64,000 nt of DNA from Pelomyxa schiedti (lineage: Eukaryota; Evosea; Pelobiontida; Pelomyxidae): positions 124,001 to 188,000 of the forward strand of contig JAHLWZ010000636.1 of assembly GCA_020536535.1 (NCBI GenBank), read 5' to 3'. The notes beneath the pieces were generated by a model. That model was given only the letters and a program-made list of their open reading frames with translations. It was not told the DNA's origin and made no database searches. Both the position numbers and the translations under genes were made by a program. This document shows positions 1 through 10,814 of this stretch, in pieces. Positions within the stretch are counted from its first letter, which is position 1. Every line of letters starts with the position of its first letter.

Positions 1-2870
1 ACCACCCACCTCCATACTTATCAAGATTGCAATTCCTGTACAGTAATCCAACACCAAGCTTCGACCATGGGAAGGTCAAGGGACTTGTAGCCAAGTTGAT
101 TGATGTACCCGACCCATCTACAACAACGGCCGTTGAAACTGTCGCAGGAGGGAGGTTGTACAATGTACGCTTTTTTCCTTTTTACATCAAAACCAAAAAC
201 ATCTTGAAACAAGGTGGTTGTTGATTCTGAAAAAACATCATCAGAGCTTATAAAGAACGGCAGACTTCAAGATCGTTACACTTTCATTCCATTGTCCCAG
301 ATAAGGGCTTCTAGGCTACCCGATCGGGTACCCAAACACTTCAGTTGTTTTCTACTAATCCTACCAGGTTGTGAGCGCTGCTGAATCTGTTGCCGGAAGA
401 GATAATGTTCGACTAGCTTTGTTTCTCGTTCGATATTCCTCAGAGGTACAGAAAGCTATGGAATATGTCTTTGGTGGAGCCTTTATATGCAAAGGTATGC
501 TCTGTTAGAGATAAAATACGGATTGAGAAACCAAACAAGATGACCCATCTGCTAGCAAAGTTGCGTTTTCTCCATCCACTGCAGCAAGGGCAGTTACCTT
601 AGGTGGTGATGTGTATGACCCCCGAGGCACACTTACTGGTGTGTATAAACTTCATTTGTTTGACACACTCATTTTCGAAGGTGGCTCGCAACAAAGCGCA
701 CATTCCGTTCTCAAAGCAATGTGTGAGCTCAACACAGTAAATGAGGAATATGAAGCAGTTACTGGAAATCTAAAAGATGTTTCCATACAGATCACTGGCA
801 TTCAGGTTTTTTTTGTTATTCCCTTACTTTTTATTTATTAATGAGTAACAGGAAGCTGGCAGACAAACTCGTTCAGTAAAAACGGCGCTTGATCTCAAGC
901 AACACGAACTTGAAATTTTAACTGCTCAACTATCCTCCTCACCAGCAGCCCAGGTATTACCATTTTATGTACCGCCATAGTTACCATTTGCAAGGTCATT
1001 AAAGAGATTGAAGAGCTTCAACAGAGGGTTGTGCTGAAACAAGAGGCAATTGCACAAGCAAAAGAGAGACTCGCTAATGCCACCAGGCGGTGTCAAGAGC
1101 TACAGGGACAAGAGGGAACGCAATCCACTGGTTCATCACGAGACGCTGAGTTGAAGAGATTAGAGGTGACAAATCTGTCTAGAGCTGTTATGACTGTACA
1201 AAATACTCACAAGCACAGGAGCAAATTCGGCAGGCAAAGGCAGCCGTGAAAAAAGATGCTAACCAAAGAAAGGAAAAAAAGCAGACTGCAGAGAAGCTCC
1301 GTTTAGAGAAAGGTTATTCCATTCACAACTGTTGGCCTTTCTACAATTCTTAAAACAGAGGGACTAGAGAAGGAACTAGACATCCAGCAGAACCAACAAT
1401 TGAAACAACTTGAAGAGCAAGTCAGGGTAAGTGCTGCAGAGCTCAAAGATGTAGAGGAAACGTATGCTGAGGCCAAGGTAGTACAAGCTGACAAGTATCC
1501 TTGACTGCTTCTAATGTTCCTTAGGTTAAGAGGGATCAAGCTAAGGAAGCAGAGGAAGCAAGAAAAAAAGAGATAGAATCTCAGTCCCATAAAATCACCA
1601 AGCTTAATCAGGTCCCCACCCAGGCGATACACTTCCCTACCTTGGCTTATCCTTTACAGGAATGTGACGAACTATTCTCTCGAAAAAGTGAAGCAGAAAT
1701 TGATCTAAAGAAACACGAACACTCACGCGAGAAATGTAGCAAAGCCAAAGAGCAGGCCAGCAAGTACATTCGTGAAAAAGAAAAAAGTCACCCTTGGATA
1801 AACTCAGACAAACAGTTTTCATTTGCACATGTTAACTTATTTAACACTACTTAGTAAATTTGGTCAGAAGGGCGATTATGATTTTAGTCATATTGAAGAT
1901 GATAAAAGGAAGCTAAAGGAAAAGAAGGCTGAGCAGGAAGAACTATTCAAGAGGGTGCGCAATGGTTTTTCGCCTGGGAATCACTAACAAATAAAAGTTG
2001 AACCGTAAAGTGATGACAATGTATGAATCGACAGAAGGTACACTCATCCGGAAGTATGGAAATACTCACAGCCCTTCATGAAGAAAAATACCACGACTTG
2101 GTAAAAAAAAGAGAGAAATTGGAAAAAGATAAGAAATCTATCGAGACCACAATTGCAAATCTCGACTTAAAGAAGAAACAGACTCTGCAAGCCACTTTCA
2201 AGAAAGTTGACAAGTAGGATATCAACCCCTTACCGTTTGTGATTGCTAAGGCCGTTTTAACAGAGATTTCACCTCTATTTTCTCTTCCCTTCTACCTGGT
2301 TCTACTGCAAAGCTGGAGAAAGTTGGGGATACTATATTTGAGGGGCTGGAAGTTAAAGTGGCATTCAGAAATGTATGGAAGAGTCTTACCGAGTTATCTG
2401 GTGGTCAGCGGTAACTCATCTTTTTCGTCTTTAATGTGTTTTAACTCGAATTGCAACCACTCAATAGATCACTTCTTGCCTTGTCACTAATCTTGGCTCT
2501 TCTGTTATACAAGCCTGCACCAATGTATATCCTAGGTTATCCGTCTTCCATATCAATGCACGCCCGGAGTTGTCTAACCTCACTACAATCAGATGAAGTT
2601 GACGCTGCTCTCGATCCAAGTCACACCCAAAACATCGGCAGCATGCTCAAGACCCACTTTGGGCACAGCCAGTTCATAGTGGTGAGCCTCAAAAAGGGCA
2701 TGTACAACAACGCCAACGTCGTCTTTGAGGCCAAGTGCATAGACGGAGTCAGCACAGTCAGCCGCAGAACAAACAAAGACGTCGTCGCCACAGGCGCGGA
2801 CTCTGACGACGAGGACGCCCAGCCCCACGGTCCCACTTCCAAACGTCCCAGAAAAGGGGGCAGAACATAA
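1..2870 (+). CDS. SMC2: SMC2, condensin ATPase subunit (5' end missing)
   Basis: Structural-maintenance-of-chromosomes ATPase of condensin, which compacts mitotic chromosomes with SMC4. The window opens inside the hinge: [12 protein letters not shown] and AGGRLYN are the SMC2 hinge signature. Then comes a long charged coiled coil (about 900-2220), followed by the C-terminal ATPase lobe with the signature motif [15 protein letters not shown] and the Walker B stretch [11 protein letters not shown], then [16 protein letters not shown]. Walker B is split by a short intron starting near 2535 (CTA G|AT GAA). At least eight introns of about 40-60 nt are visible, for example 331-367. The tail after the ATPase lobe is short and acidic/basic (DSDDEDAQ, then KRPRK). 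The stop is TAA at 2868-2870. Subfamily assignment to SMC2 rather than SMC4 rests on the hinge and on VFGGAFICK. Identity is secure; individual exon ends were placed by eye. Confidence 0.93.
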
Positions 2871-3236
2871 AACCAAAGAAACAACGCCCACCCAAAAGCA
2901 GCAGCAGGAGCGCTACTTGCAGCTACACGACCAAGTACAGAAGAAAAACAACAGAATTTGATTTCTTTTTTTTACCTTTGGAAGTGTGAAATTTTCTGCC
3001 TGCTGAGTGTGTGGCCTTCCTGAATACCTCTAATAATTATTATCCACGCTAATGTTGACAACAGAACATCGGAGAAAATATTGCAAAGTCGGCACTGCTT
3101 GGCAAGAGTAGCAGTTTTTTACTGTTCGTAACCGGTGTCGGAGATACTACCAATGAGGAGGTATCTACGAAAGAAAACACCAACCGGAGTAAAAAAAAAC
3201 CAACTTATTTCTCCTTGCAGTTGACCGATCAGTTTG
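2871..3236. promoter_or_regulatory. SMC2 3' flank and leader of the HAD hydrolase gene
   Basis: No coding segment is seen here. A GT..AG interval from about 3161 to 3220, ending in a pyrimidine tract and CTTGCAG, looks like an intron in the 5' untranslated leader of the following gene, whose ATG is at 3237. Confidence 0.35.
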
Positions 3237-4859
3237 ATGGCGAGACTGGAGCCAAGCGCCGTTTCGAAGTTTGGTTTGGCATTGGACCTTGACGGTGAGG
3301 TTTTTTTTTTAGTGCTTGGGCAGAAAGTGCCTCCCCTAATTCTGTTGTTTGTCCGTTGGCAGGAGTTCTTCTTAGGGACGGGGTTCCAATGCCAAGAGTG
3401 TTGGAGGCTGTGAGGAGGCTTACAGGACAAAACGGTACGACGTCGCGTGTGCCGCTAGTTTTTGTGAGCAACAATGGGGGGTTACCTGAGCGTGATTATG
3501 CTAGTGTTTTGTCATCTACATTGCAGTTTAACGTGAGTGACCAAAGATACTATCTTAATAGTGAAGGGACAGCTGGGATGGGGATAACTTTTTTTTTTTT
3601 TTTTTTTTTCGTTTATTAGATGATACCTGCTTGGGATTGTTAACATGCAATAACAGGTTCATGAAAATCAAGTTGTACTGTCACACACACCCATGAGAAA
3701 ACCTGCTGCTGAATTCACCAACAGAAAGGTGCTTGTTGTGGCTCGAAATGAGGCTGCAACCAAACTTCCTCCAGCCTATGGTTTGACAAAGTTCATTTCT
3801 CTGACCGACTTTGCTTGCGCTCACCCACAGTTGTGGCCTCTGAAGACGTATCCTCCTTTCTTGGCTCACCTAATGGTGCGGTTCCATTTCTTCCACTTGT
3901 AGGCTCTGATGAATTAGCCCAGCTGCCTCTTTGATGAGACACCAGTTGAAGGGATTTTCATTTTTCAAGCACCAGATGATTGGGGAGAGGTTCACACTTC
4001 TTTTTCCTTTCCCTAATAACGGAATTTAGGCCATCCAAATAATCTGCGACTTAGTTCTTGGCAACGGTAGCATAACAACGGTTGCCTCTATTCTTTGGTA
4101 GAAGATTCTAATTTTCACTGAACCCAGCCACAAGATGTTTCTGGAGTCAAACCGCAGATACCCATTTTTTTGGCAAATCCGGATGTTGTTTATCAAGGGG
4201 ATCATCATGTACCCCGCTTTACAGTCGGAGCCTTCCTCATGTGTCTGCGCACAATGTACAAGGTAATACATTGAAACACGTAAATCAATCACTTGTTAAA
4301 CATACTGCAGTATGCTTCAGGAAGGGATCTTGAGGTGAAAGTTTATGGCAAACCTGACATATTCACCTATAAATATGTTGAAGAATCTCTTCAACAACAG
4401 GTTCCCATTCATAAATAATTTTTTTACCACTCCACTACTCCTTACTACTCTCCTTCAATCAGGCTGACACTTTGGGACAGAAATTAGAGGTCATTTACGC
4501 CATAGGTTTTCTTTACCAAAGGAACTTGTATCACTATCAAGTAACCGGCCACATTAGGAGATAACCCATCCTCTGGTATTACCCTCTGTTGAACTGCACA
4601 TCTGCATTCATAAAAAAAAAACAGACATCCAAGGGGCTGACAATGCCAGCCTCACTTCCAACTATTCTTGGTTCACAATTCTAACCCGCGGAGGGTGTTT
4701 TCACGGTCAAGATAACGATCCCCGCTTCCCGGCTAAGGTTCTACGTCTCCCTCTCACCAATCCTACCTAATTCACAAATAGGCTGTTGTAACTGACTTCA
4801 GTGATGCCCTTTCCCTTGTGTTCCAGAGAGAATCTTATTCCCCATCCAAAACAGAATAA
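3237..4859 (+). CDS. CECR5/HDHD5-type HAD-superfamily hydrolase
   Basis: Haloacid-dehalogenase-fold phosphatase of the CECR5 (HDHD5) family, often mitochondrial; the natural substrate is not settled. The N-terminus reads KFGLALDLDGVLLRDG, giving the HAD motif I DxDG, split by an intron after the first G of GGA. Motif II follows as VPLVFVSNNGG. Motif IV is reconstructed across an intron as AIGDNPSSDIQGADNA, matching the GDNPxSDIxGAN pattern of the family. The end VTDFSDALSLVFQRES matches the usual C-terminal helix. Introns are 40-75 nt and about ten are needed. The start ATG at 3237 gives a 12-residue leader before the HAD core, with no obvious targeting peptide. The stop is TAA at 4857-4859. 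Family call is good; the exact model between about 3900 and 4500 is less certain. Confidence 0.85.
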
Positions 4860-4921
4860 ACGGAAAAACATTGGAAACATAGAAAATTTAAAAAACCTAC
4901 ATCACGGGTTTTCTTTTCTCT

Positions 4922-6861
4922 TCAAACAGTTTTGATGTACTTAGAAACAAAGGTTCGCACACTCTTGGCAAACAGGGAGAGTCTGGCGTGGTTCTTGGGT
5001 GGATGTCTGGGGTCTTTTTCCATTTTGCCAGTTTTGGCTGAAAACCAAGCAAAGTCCACCATCTCCTTCTGATGTCGGGGTATGCCCTGTTTCCGGTTAT
5101 GCTTGCCCATGGCTTTTTTGATGGAGTTTCTGAGCTTGAAATAATGAGTGCCAGGCGGCAAGTTCACAATGAAAACCGGGGTCCTCCGGCCATCTACATT
5201 CCGCCTCACGAGGATATAGGGCTTTTCCTTGTTCAATAAGTCCGCAAACCTGAAGCGGTGTGTGGCTTCCGGTTCCCCAACTTTAAACCTGGACAGTTTG
5301 AATTCCTCCTTTAATTCACGCTTGGCAAGGTTGAACCAGCAAAGCTTTCCTTTCACACGATCACATCGTTCTGCCTTGCCTGCTGCAATATTGTATTCCC
5401 CTTTGTATGTCCCTCCACGTTCCTTTCCTAGCCCCAGCAGAAAGTCTTTTGTAGGAGTAGTAGCAAGCAGGGCAACTCCTGCACCGGCATTTATTTTTGC
5501 CTTGGACCGAAGAGCTCTGCACCACTTATGGGTGCATCCCTTTTCCTTCTTGTGCTTCTTGTCCTTTTTATCCTTTTTGTGCTTGTGCTTGTCCTTGTCC
5601 TTGTGCTTTTTGTCCTTCCTGTCCTTTTCCTTGTCCTTTTTGTCCTTGTCCTTGTGCTTGTGCTTGTGCTTGTGCTTTTTGTCCTTTTTGTCCTTCTTGT
5701 CCTTCTTTTTGTTCTTCTTATGCTTCTTGTCCTTCTCCTTTTTGTTCTTTTTATCTTTCTTTCCCTTATCGTCCTTATCCTTCTCCACTGTAATTTTTTC
5801 ACTTACATTGTCCACCTTGAGCTTCTTTGTCTTGGTTTTGCTGTTAGTAACAGGGAAACTAGTAGGAAACCTACTACAGGAGGCAGGACTATTCGGTCCC
5901 GTTGCTTTTTATATAAAATAAGATATTCAGGAAGGGCTAAACGATCCCTGAAGATGGCATATTCTCTCTGTGGGAAGTTAATGTAGAGAAATGTATTATT
6001 GTACCTTTCTTTCATGTGGACCCAGTACAGCAGCATCCAAACCAGAAACATGTGGGTGCCTGTGGTGCCTCAGAGAAAAGTTTCTCTTCTTGCCCTTGTT
6101 TTTCGTTGATTGGACTAACGCAACAGAAGAAGCAAACCAAGATTACGCGAAGTATAAACAGGACCTGTACCCCGAGACGTTTCTTAGCATATCCATCAGC
6201 CACAGATACGGACTGTGGAGAGTAAATAACAATGATTCAGAGAGGACACAGTATACCGGTGCTGTATAAATTGCCTTTCCAACTTTATGCTTTGGGGAGG
6301 AAAATTTAACTTTGAAGCCGTTTTTAATGATGGAGCAGACTGGGCAGCGAGCAGAATTACATACCGGTGGTGACGGGTTTTGGTTTTGTTTCTGTATTAC
6401 CGTTATAGTCATAGGTGCTGAGGTCATATACCAGTAAATTACAAATACACCGTGTTCCATGGAACACCCACCTCTTGTGAGCGTGTTCCTTCAATCTTTG
6501 GGCACTCTTAATAAATCGCTCTTTAAGCCTCTGGTTTCTCACCTATTAAGCAAATGCTTCATGTTCAATACGGGTTTGAGGATCATTTTTCAAAAAATTA
6601 AGCAGACTAGAGAGTGCGTTGTACGTTTATTGACTCACCTTGAATACCGCAAGTACTTTCATGTTAGCAGGTGGCCTGTAAGGCCTGTCGTGATGCTTCA
6701 ATTTTGTACGTCGGCGCCATCCACGCTCCAGCTTATTCAGTACCCACTCGAGGTGCCGACCACGAACAAGTGTCAAGTATCTGCAATTTTGTCCCTGTGT
6801 ATTATATTCGTTTCTCTCTTTGTGGCGGTTTCATTTTTTGACTTACGGGTGGGTCCGCCAT
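4922..6861 (-). CDS. PARP-type ADP-ribosyltransferase fused to Lys-rich linker and Nudix-like domain
   Basis: Spliced model. The ATG at 6861 gives MADPP; intron 6795-6846; then GQNCRYLTLVRGRHLEW and VLAVFKVRNQRLKERF. The ADP-ribosyltransferase core follows: WVFHGT, a CxxC-type pair in SARCPVCSIIKNGFK, SVSVADGYAKK, and the terminal REYAIFRDRLALPEYLILY, the closing strand-helix of PARP-like catalytic domains. The next frame (5830 down to 4922) is a long lysine/histidine-rich stretch (KDKK and KHKHKHK repeats) followed by GVALLATTPTKDFLLGLGKE, GEYNIAAGK and AKRELKEEFKL. That resembles the Nudix box REUxEE, with the Gly after EE replaced. This second frame has no Met until far into the Nudix-like part, so it needs an upstream exon. 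A 47-nt phase-0 intron 5831-5877 joins it in frame to the PARP exons. The PARP part is well supported, the Nudix call moderate, the fusion an inference. A family of viral and protist Nudix proteins with EEFKI boxes is the closest I recall. Confidence 0.65.
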
Positions 6862-6993
6862 GTCGTTTGCCAACCGGTTTTTGTTCTGTTGTGGTTTCTA
6901 CGAAGTTACCAACTTGGCAAGGAAAAGGAAGAAAAAAAAACCCGAGCCCGCGCGATGTGTTGTTATTTTTTTTCCACTTTTGTAACTTGGAGG

Positions 6994-8631
6994 TCAAGGG
7001 CTCCCTTTGGAGGTGTAGGACAAACACCACTCAATGGAGGCGGACATCGGCGGTGTTTTGACACGTGACAGCACTTGCCTGACGTCATCCCGTTTCAGTC
7101 CACAGTCTAAAACCAGCCATTTGACCACCTCAATCCTATCGCTCTGACAGGTTTCCAGGAGCAGCTGGTTGCCCTTTACTCTGAGGTCGGCATAGACCAG
7201 TCCACCACATGAAACCAGCCACTTTGCTGTTTCAAGTTGCCCATTGCTGCAGGCCTGGGCCAGCGCCTCACAGTGGTTATATCTGGCAAGTTCTGCTGGT
7301 GTCTGTCCTATCTTACTGGCAACCCATTTAGCGGTCTCTATGTCCGCTCTGGCGCAGGATACAACAAAGGAACCTGGCGCGATTGGCATACCACGTGATG
7401 TGAGCCACTCTGCAATGTCCAGGTGCTTCCTTTCACAGCAAAGTTCTAGGGTGTTGGTTCCGATGCAGTGGGTAAACTGGAATTCCCGCTTCGCTGAGGA
7501 GAGACCGTAACCTGACAGGGATTGCCGCATTGGTAGGTCCCACATGTCAACGACCCACTTTAAGAGGTCCAACCTGCCAAACGCACATAGTCCAGGCAGG
7601 AGTATATCTACAGCGTAGTCTTGTCCAACACGAGCGAAAGTTGCACTAAGCCATTCTGCTATATCCCGATGCCCAAGAAGACAGCTCTGGGCAAAACAAG
7701 AGTTGATCCTATTTGGCCCCAGTACAGTTATGGAATATGTTGTGGCGAGCCACTTGACAAGTTTCAAGTTTCCGGATTTGCAGGCGCACTGCAGCGCATC
7801 ACATTCAAAACAGCAGGCCTGCTGGCTCGTGAGCGAGAACCTAGTTGCAAGCCACTCTACAAGTTCCATTTTGCCTGTTCCACACGCAAGCCTGAAAGCA
7901 TAGCACAGCCTATCACAAAAGTGTTTTGCAGCCAGCCCAAAGGTAGCATCCAGCCACTGTATAGCACCCATATGGCCCCCCATGCAAGCCAACTGCAGTG
8001 CCATTGTGACTCCATCTCCACTCACAGAACACACCCCAGGCCTGTCCAAGAAACTCTCGTCAATATCATCGGAATCACTTGCGGTGGTAGTAGTATTAGC
8101 AGGCGCGGTGGCGGGGTCCGGTTTCACCATCATGGGACGAGCGAACGTGGACAGCCACCAGCGGGCTCCGGCGACGGAGCCTCGGCTGCAGCACAGCGCG
8201 ACGGCGCGGGACGTGGGCTCGCGGCCTATGGCGGGGCACAGGTAGCCCAGCGACTGCAGCGCGGCGTGGAAGGCGGACACGGAGGCGACGTCGCGGAGCA
8301 GCAGGGCGCGGGGGCGCCATGGCGGCGGCAGGGGGCTGCTGCTGCTCCCGGGGACGGGGCTCGGGGGGTCGCCGCCGCTGCTGCAGTAGCGGAACGCGAT
8401 CCAGTGCGAGCAGCGGAAGCACTCGAGGGACGCGCACTCGGCCACGGCGCACAGGGGGCTCCGGCGGCACTGCTCGTCCACAAGGCGCCGCGAGCCCAGA
8501 GCCACGAGCGGGAAAAAGGCCTCGGCCGCGACCACGCAGTCGCGGGAGGACAACAACCGCCATACGTGGCTCCAAACGATGTGGGATAAACGTACAACAT
8601 TATCACCAACTCCTGTCTTTTCGGTCGACAT
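6994..8631 (-). CDS. Ankyrin-like repeat protein
   Basis: Single uninterrupted frame of 545 codons from an ATG at 8631. The N-terminal ~120 residues form an F-box-like helical segment (LSHIVWSHVWRLLSSRDC) followed by a hydrophobic, GC-rich coding stretch. From about residue 150 there are degenerate ankyrin-like repeats of the type 'ACxxGxLELVKWLATxF' (for example LACGTGKMELVEWLATRF, ACKSGNLKLVKWLATTY, AQACSNGQLETAKWLV). About nine copies of roughly 35 residues are visible. Such proteins are scaffolds with no enzyme motif; large families occur in amoebae. No signal peptide or membrane segment is evident. The absence of introns contrasts with neighbouring genes and suggests recent expansion by retrocopy or simple family behaviour (inference). 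The first 550 nt are much richer in G+C than the rest. Confidence 0.8.
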   Translation of the reverse strand: MSTEKTGVGDNVVRLSHIVWSHVWRLLSSRDCVVAAEAFFPLVALGSRRLVDEQCRRSPLCAVAECASLECFRCSHWIAFRYCSSGGDPPSPVPGSSSSPLPPPWRPRALLLRDVASVSAFHAALQSLGYLCPAIGREPTSRAVALCCSRGSVAGARWWLSTFARPMMVKPDPATAPANTTTTASDSDDIDESFLDRPGVCSVSGDGVTMALQLACMGGHMGAIQWLDATFGLAAKHFCDRLCYAFRLACGTGKMELVEWLATRFSLTSQQACCFECDALQCACKSGNLKLVKWLATTYSITVLGPNRINSCFAQSCLLGHRDIAEWLSATFARVGQDYAVDILLPGLCAFGRLDLLKWVVDMWDLPMRQSLSGYGLSSAKREFQFTHCIGTNTLELCCERKHLDIAEWLTSRGMPIAPGSFVVSCARADIETAKWVASKIGQTPAELARYNHCEALAQACSNGQLETAKWLVSCGGLVYADLRVKGNQLLLETCQSDRIEVVKWLVLDCGLKRDDVRQVLSRVKTPPMSASIEWCLSYTSKGSP

Positions 8632-8732
8632 CGTGTTCCCGTAAAAAGAGTCTCTTGTTAAATCTCAAAGAAAGAAAGGGCTCCGCGTTTACTTGTTTGA
8701 GTGGAAAAAGTGGCTGGACAAGTCGAGGGTAA

Positions 8733-10289
8733 TTACCTGCCATGCTTTTTCTTTGAGGAATGGCTTGCGGTAGGTGTTTTTGTCGTTGCTTTTGTGAACG
8801 CACTCAAGTTCTGTTGCAACAGCAAAGCGAGCTTCTGCATTGACTCCCTGTGTCCTGCGTCAGCGGCCCTCCGGTAAAGCGAGAATGCCATATCCAAGTC
8901 TATGAGCCCTTGTGCGCCAAACTCTAGGGACGATGCAACCCTGAATATGGAGACCACATGACCCCTTCCAATGACTTCCTGATAAAGAGAGTTGGCTTTG
9001 CTGATGTCTGCAGACACACCCAGACCATTTTCATAGCACAACGCCAGCAGGACCCTTGCCTCACATGAGGATGTTTCTGCTGCAGCCTTCATAATAGGCT
9101 CGGAACCATTGTAGCCGCGAGCACACCCCATCAAGACACTGCATCCATATGTAAGAATTGCTTGAGTATTGCCCTTCTCGTAGGCACTTCGGATGAGCGA
9201 AACGGTGAAGTTCATATCAACGGGTACACCTGTTCCTCGGCAGTAGCATGTACCAAGCTCGAACATGGCGTCACTATTTCCGGCATCAACTGCCCTCTTC
9301 AGGAGGGGAATTGCTTTATTGTAGTCCACAGCAACCCCTTTGCCATCTATGTAATACTGAGCAAGTTTGCACATTGAAGGCGCATGTCCTTTCATTACAG
9401 CTCTCTCCGCAAGTGAAACAGCTTTAGCTGGGTCTTTGGGAACGCCATCACCACTCATATAGGCATCGGCCAGGCTATTCATGGCAGCCGCGTAGCCACC
9501 GTCAACCGATCGCTGGAAAAGCTCAATTGCCTTCGTGATATCTCTCTCGGTCCCACTTCCAGTTGAAAGTAAGCTGCCCATGAGATATAAGGCCTTCGGG
9601 TCGCCGGCTTCAACGCCCTTTTGAATAAGTGCGAGACCTTTGGCGATGTCCTCAGGTACTCCTTTCCCAATTATATAGAGGTGACCGAGATTCAGCTCAG
9701 CACGCCATACAACTTCTGGCTCATTTGTACCAGCAGCTTTCTGGAATAGAGAAATAGCCGTATTAGTATCAAGTGGAACGCCATGGCCATGGAGATAAAG
9801 ACATCCAAGATTAAGATACGCCCCTGGCCATCCAAGATCAGCTGCTCTCTGTAGAAAACGAACCCCAGTGTCTAGATTTTTCACAACGCCACAACCCGTC
9901 ATATAGCAGTCCCCAAGGGTGAAGAGTGCTTCTGCATGTCCGGCATCTGAAGCCCTCTGAAGGTAAGGAATCGCTAGCGGGGGATCTTTCTTGACACACT
10001 CCCCAAACAAATAGCAGTTGGCCAGCTTGAGCATTGCCTTCACACTGCCGGCGTCTATTGCCTTGTTGTAGTACTGAATGGCCTTGATGGGATCTGGATC
10101 TGTGCCCTGGCCCCTCCTGTAGTATTCCGCAACAGTAAGCAGCATCTCGTGATCGCCAGACCCATCAGCCAAATCCGTGAATATAGCAAATCCCCTGGGT
10201 TCGTTATGTCCAGCGTTGAAACAGAAATCCAATTTCATCGTTCCACCCCTAGCTCTTTCTCGCCAAATATCGTCAAGATCCAGATCCAT
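8733..10289 (-). CDS. Sel1-like (TPR) repeat protein
   Basis: Intronless frame encoding about a dozen Sel1-like repeats of ~36 residues. The repeats have the pattern 'A...LG..Y..G.GV..D..KA..L...A...G', for example NSLADAYMSGDGVPKDPAKA and ALFTLGDCYMTGCGVVKN. Sel1 repeats form helical solenoids used as adaptor scaffolds, classically in ER-associated degradation and signalling. No signal peptide or transmembrane segment is present, so a cytosolic role is more likely. The start is taken as ATG at 10289 (MDLDLDDIWRERARG), which begins an acidic N-terminus just before the repeats. A further ATG in frame at 10337 would add 16 residues. The C-terminus is a lysine-rich tail (SSKKKHGR). It lies head-to-tail with the ankyrin gene, about 100 bp apart. 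Confidence 0.88.
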   Translation of the reverse strand: MDLDLDDIWRERARGGTMKLDFCFNAGHNEPRGFAIFTDLADGSGDHEMLLTVAEYYRRGQGTDPDPIKAIQYYNKAIDAGSVKAMLKLANCYLFGECVKKDPPLAIPYLQRASDAGHAEALFTLGDCYMTGCGVVKNLDTGVRFLQRAADLGWPGAYLNLGCLYLHGHGVPLDTNTAISLFQKAAGTNEPEVVWRAELNLGHLYIIGKGVPEDIAKGLALIQKGVEAGDPKALYLMGSLLSTGSGTERDITKAIELFQRSVDGGYAAAMNSLADAYMSGDGVPKDPAKAVSLAERAVMKGHAPSMCKLAQYYIDGKGVAVDYNKAIPLLKRAVDAGNSDAMFELGTCYCRGTGVPVDMNFTVSLIRSAYEKGNTQAILTYGCSVLMGCARGYNGSEPIMKAAAETSSCEARVLLALCYENGLGVSADISKANSLYQEVIGRGHVVSIFRVASSLEFGAQGLIDLDMAFSLYRRAADAGHRESMQKLALLLQQNLSAFTKATTKTPTASHSSKKKHGR

Positions 10290-10814
10290 TTCACTAGGAA
10301 ACAGGTAGGTTAAGCACGAGAAAGATGTGCGATACATACGCCATCACTTCTTGCCTTGATTTGTTTTGCCTCACGTCTGCTACACGGGGTATTTTAAAGT
10401 TTTTTGAGGATCTCACGGTTTCTTTTTTTGACAGTAAAAGGCAGGGGAGTGGCGCCATCGTGTCATAACTAAAAGGGTTATTTCGAAGAACTAAAGAAAG
10501 GGATTAATTCTTGGGGAACCATTGCAAACAATGGCTCCACGTTGTCCAAACGCAATGAGCCTCTGTTTTTGGGCACAATACAAGAAGGACAGCTTCGACT
10601 TGGGTGGTACAAACAACCAGGAATCCAACCACAAAGAGTGTCCTGCCACGAAACAGGCTCCCGTGTCTCCGTGGCAAACTTCTCAGACAAAGTTTCACCG
10701 AAGCCTTAGTTGAATAAAATAATCAACAGGCACTGTCATTACGTTATCCTCGCTCAGGATCGGCGGTCTGGTGTTTTTTTTATTCCGCCAATTGTGGCTT
10801 TTTACCGTAACACC
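10290..10814. promoter_or_regulatory. Divergent intergenic region
   Basis: About 525 bp separate the start of the Sel1 gene from the start of the DUF3592-like gene on the opposite strand, so it must carry both promoters. Short frames are present on both strands but none resembles a protein or has matching splice sites. No specific promoter motif is identified. Confidence 0.3.

Noticed and set aside
5528-5986. Plus-strand frame encoding a long Leu/Val/Phe run that looks like a membrane protein
   Set aside because: It is the antisense of the Lys-rich tract of the PARP-Nudix gene; the repeat creates open frames on all strands.
7621-8589. Plus-strand frame of 322 codons opposite the ankyrin gene
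   Set aside because: No recognisable motif; the opposite frame has repeated ankyrin-like units.
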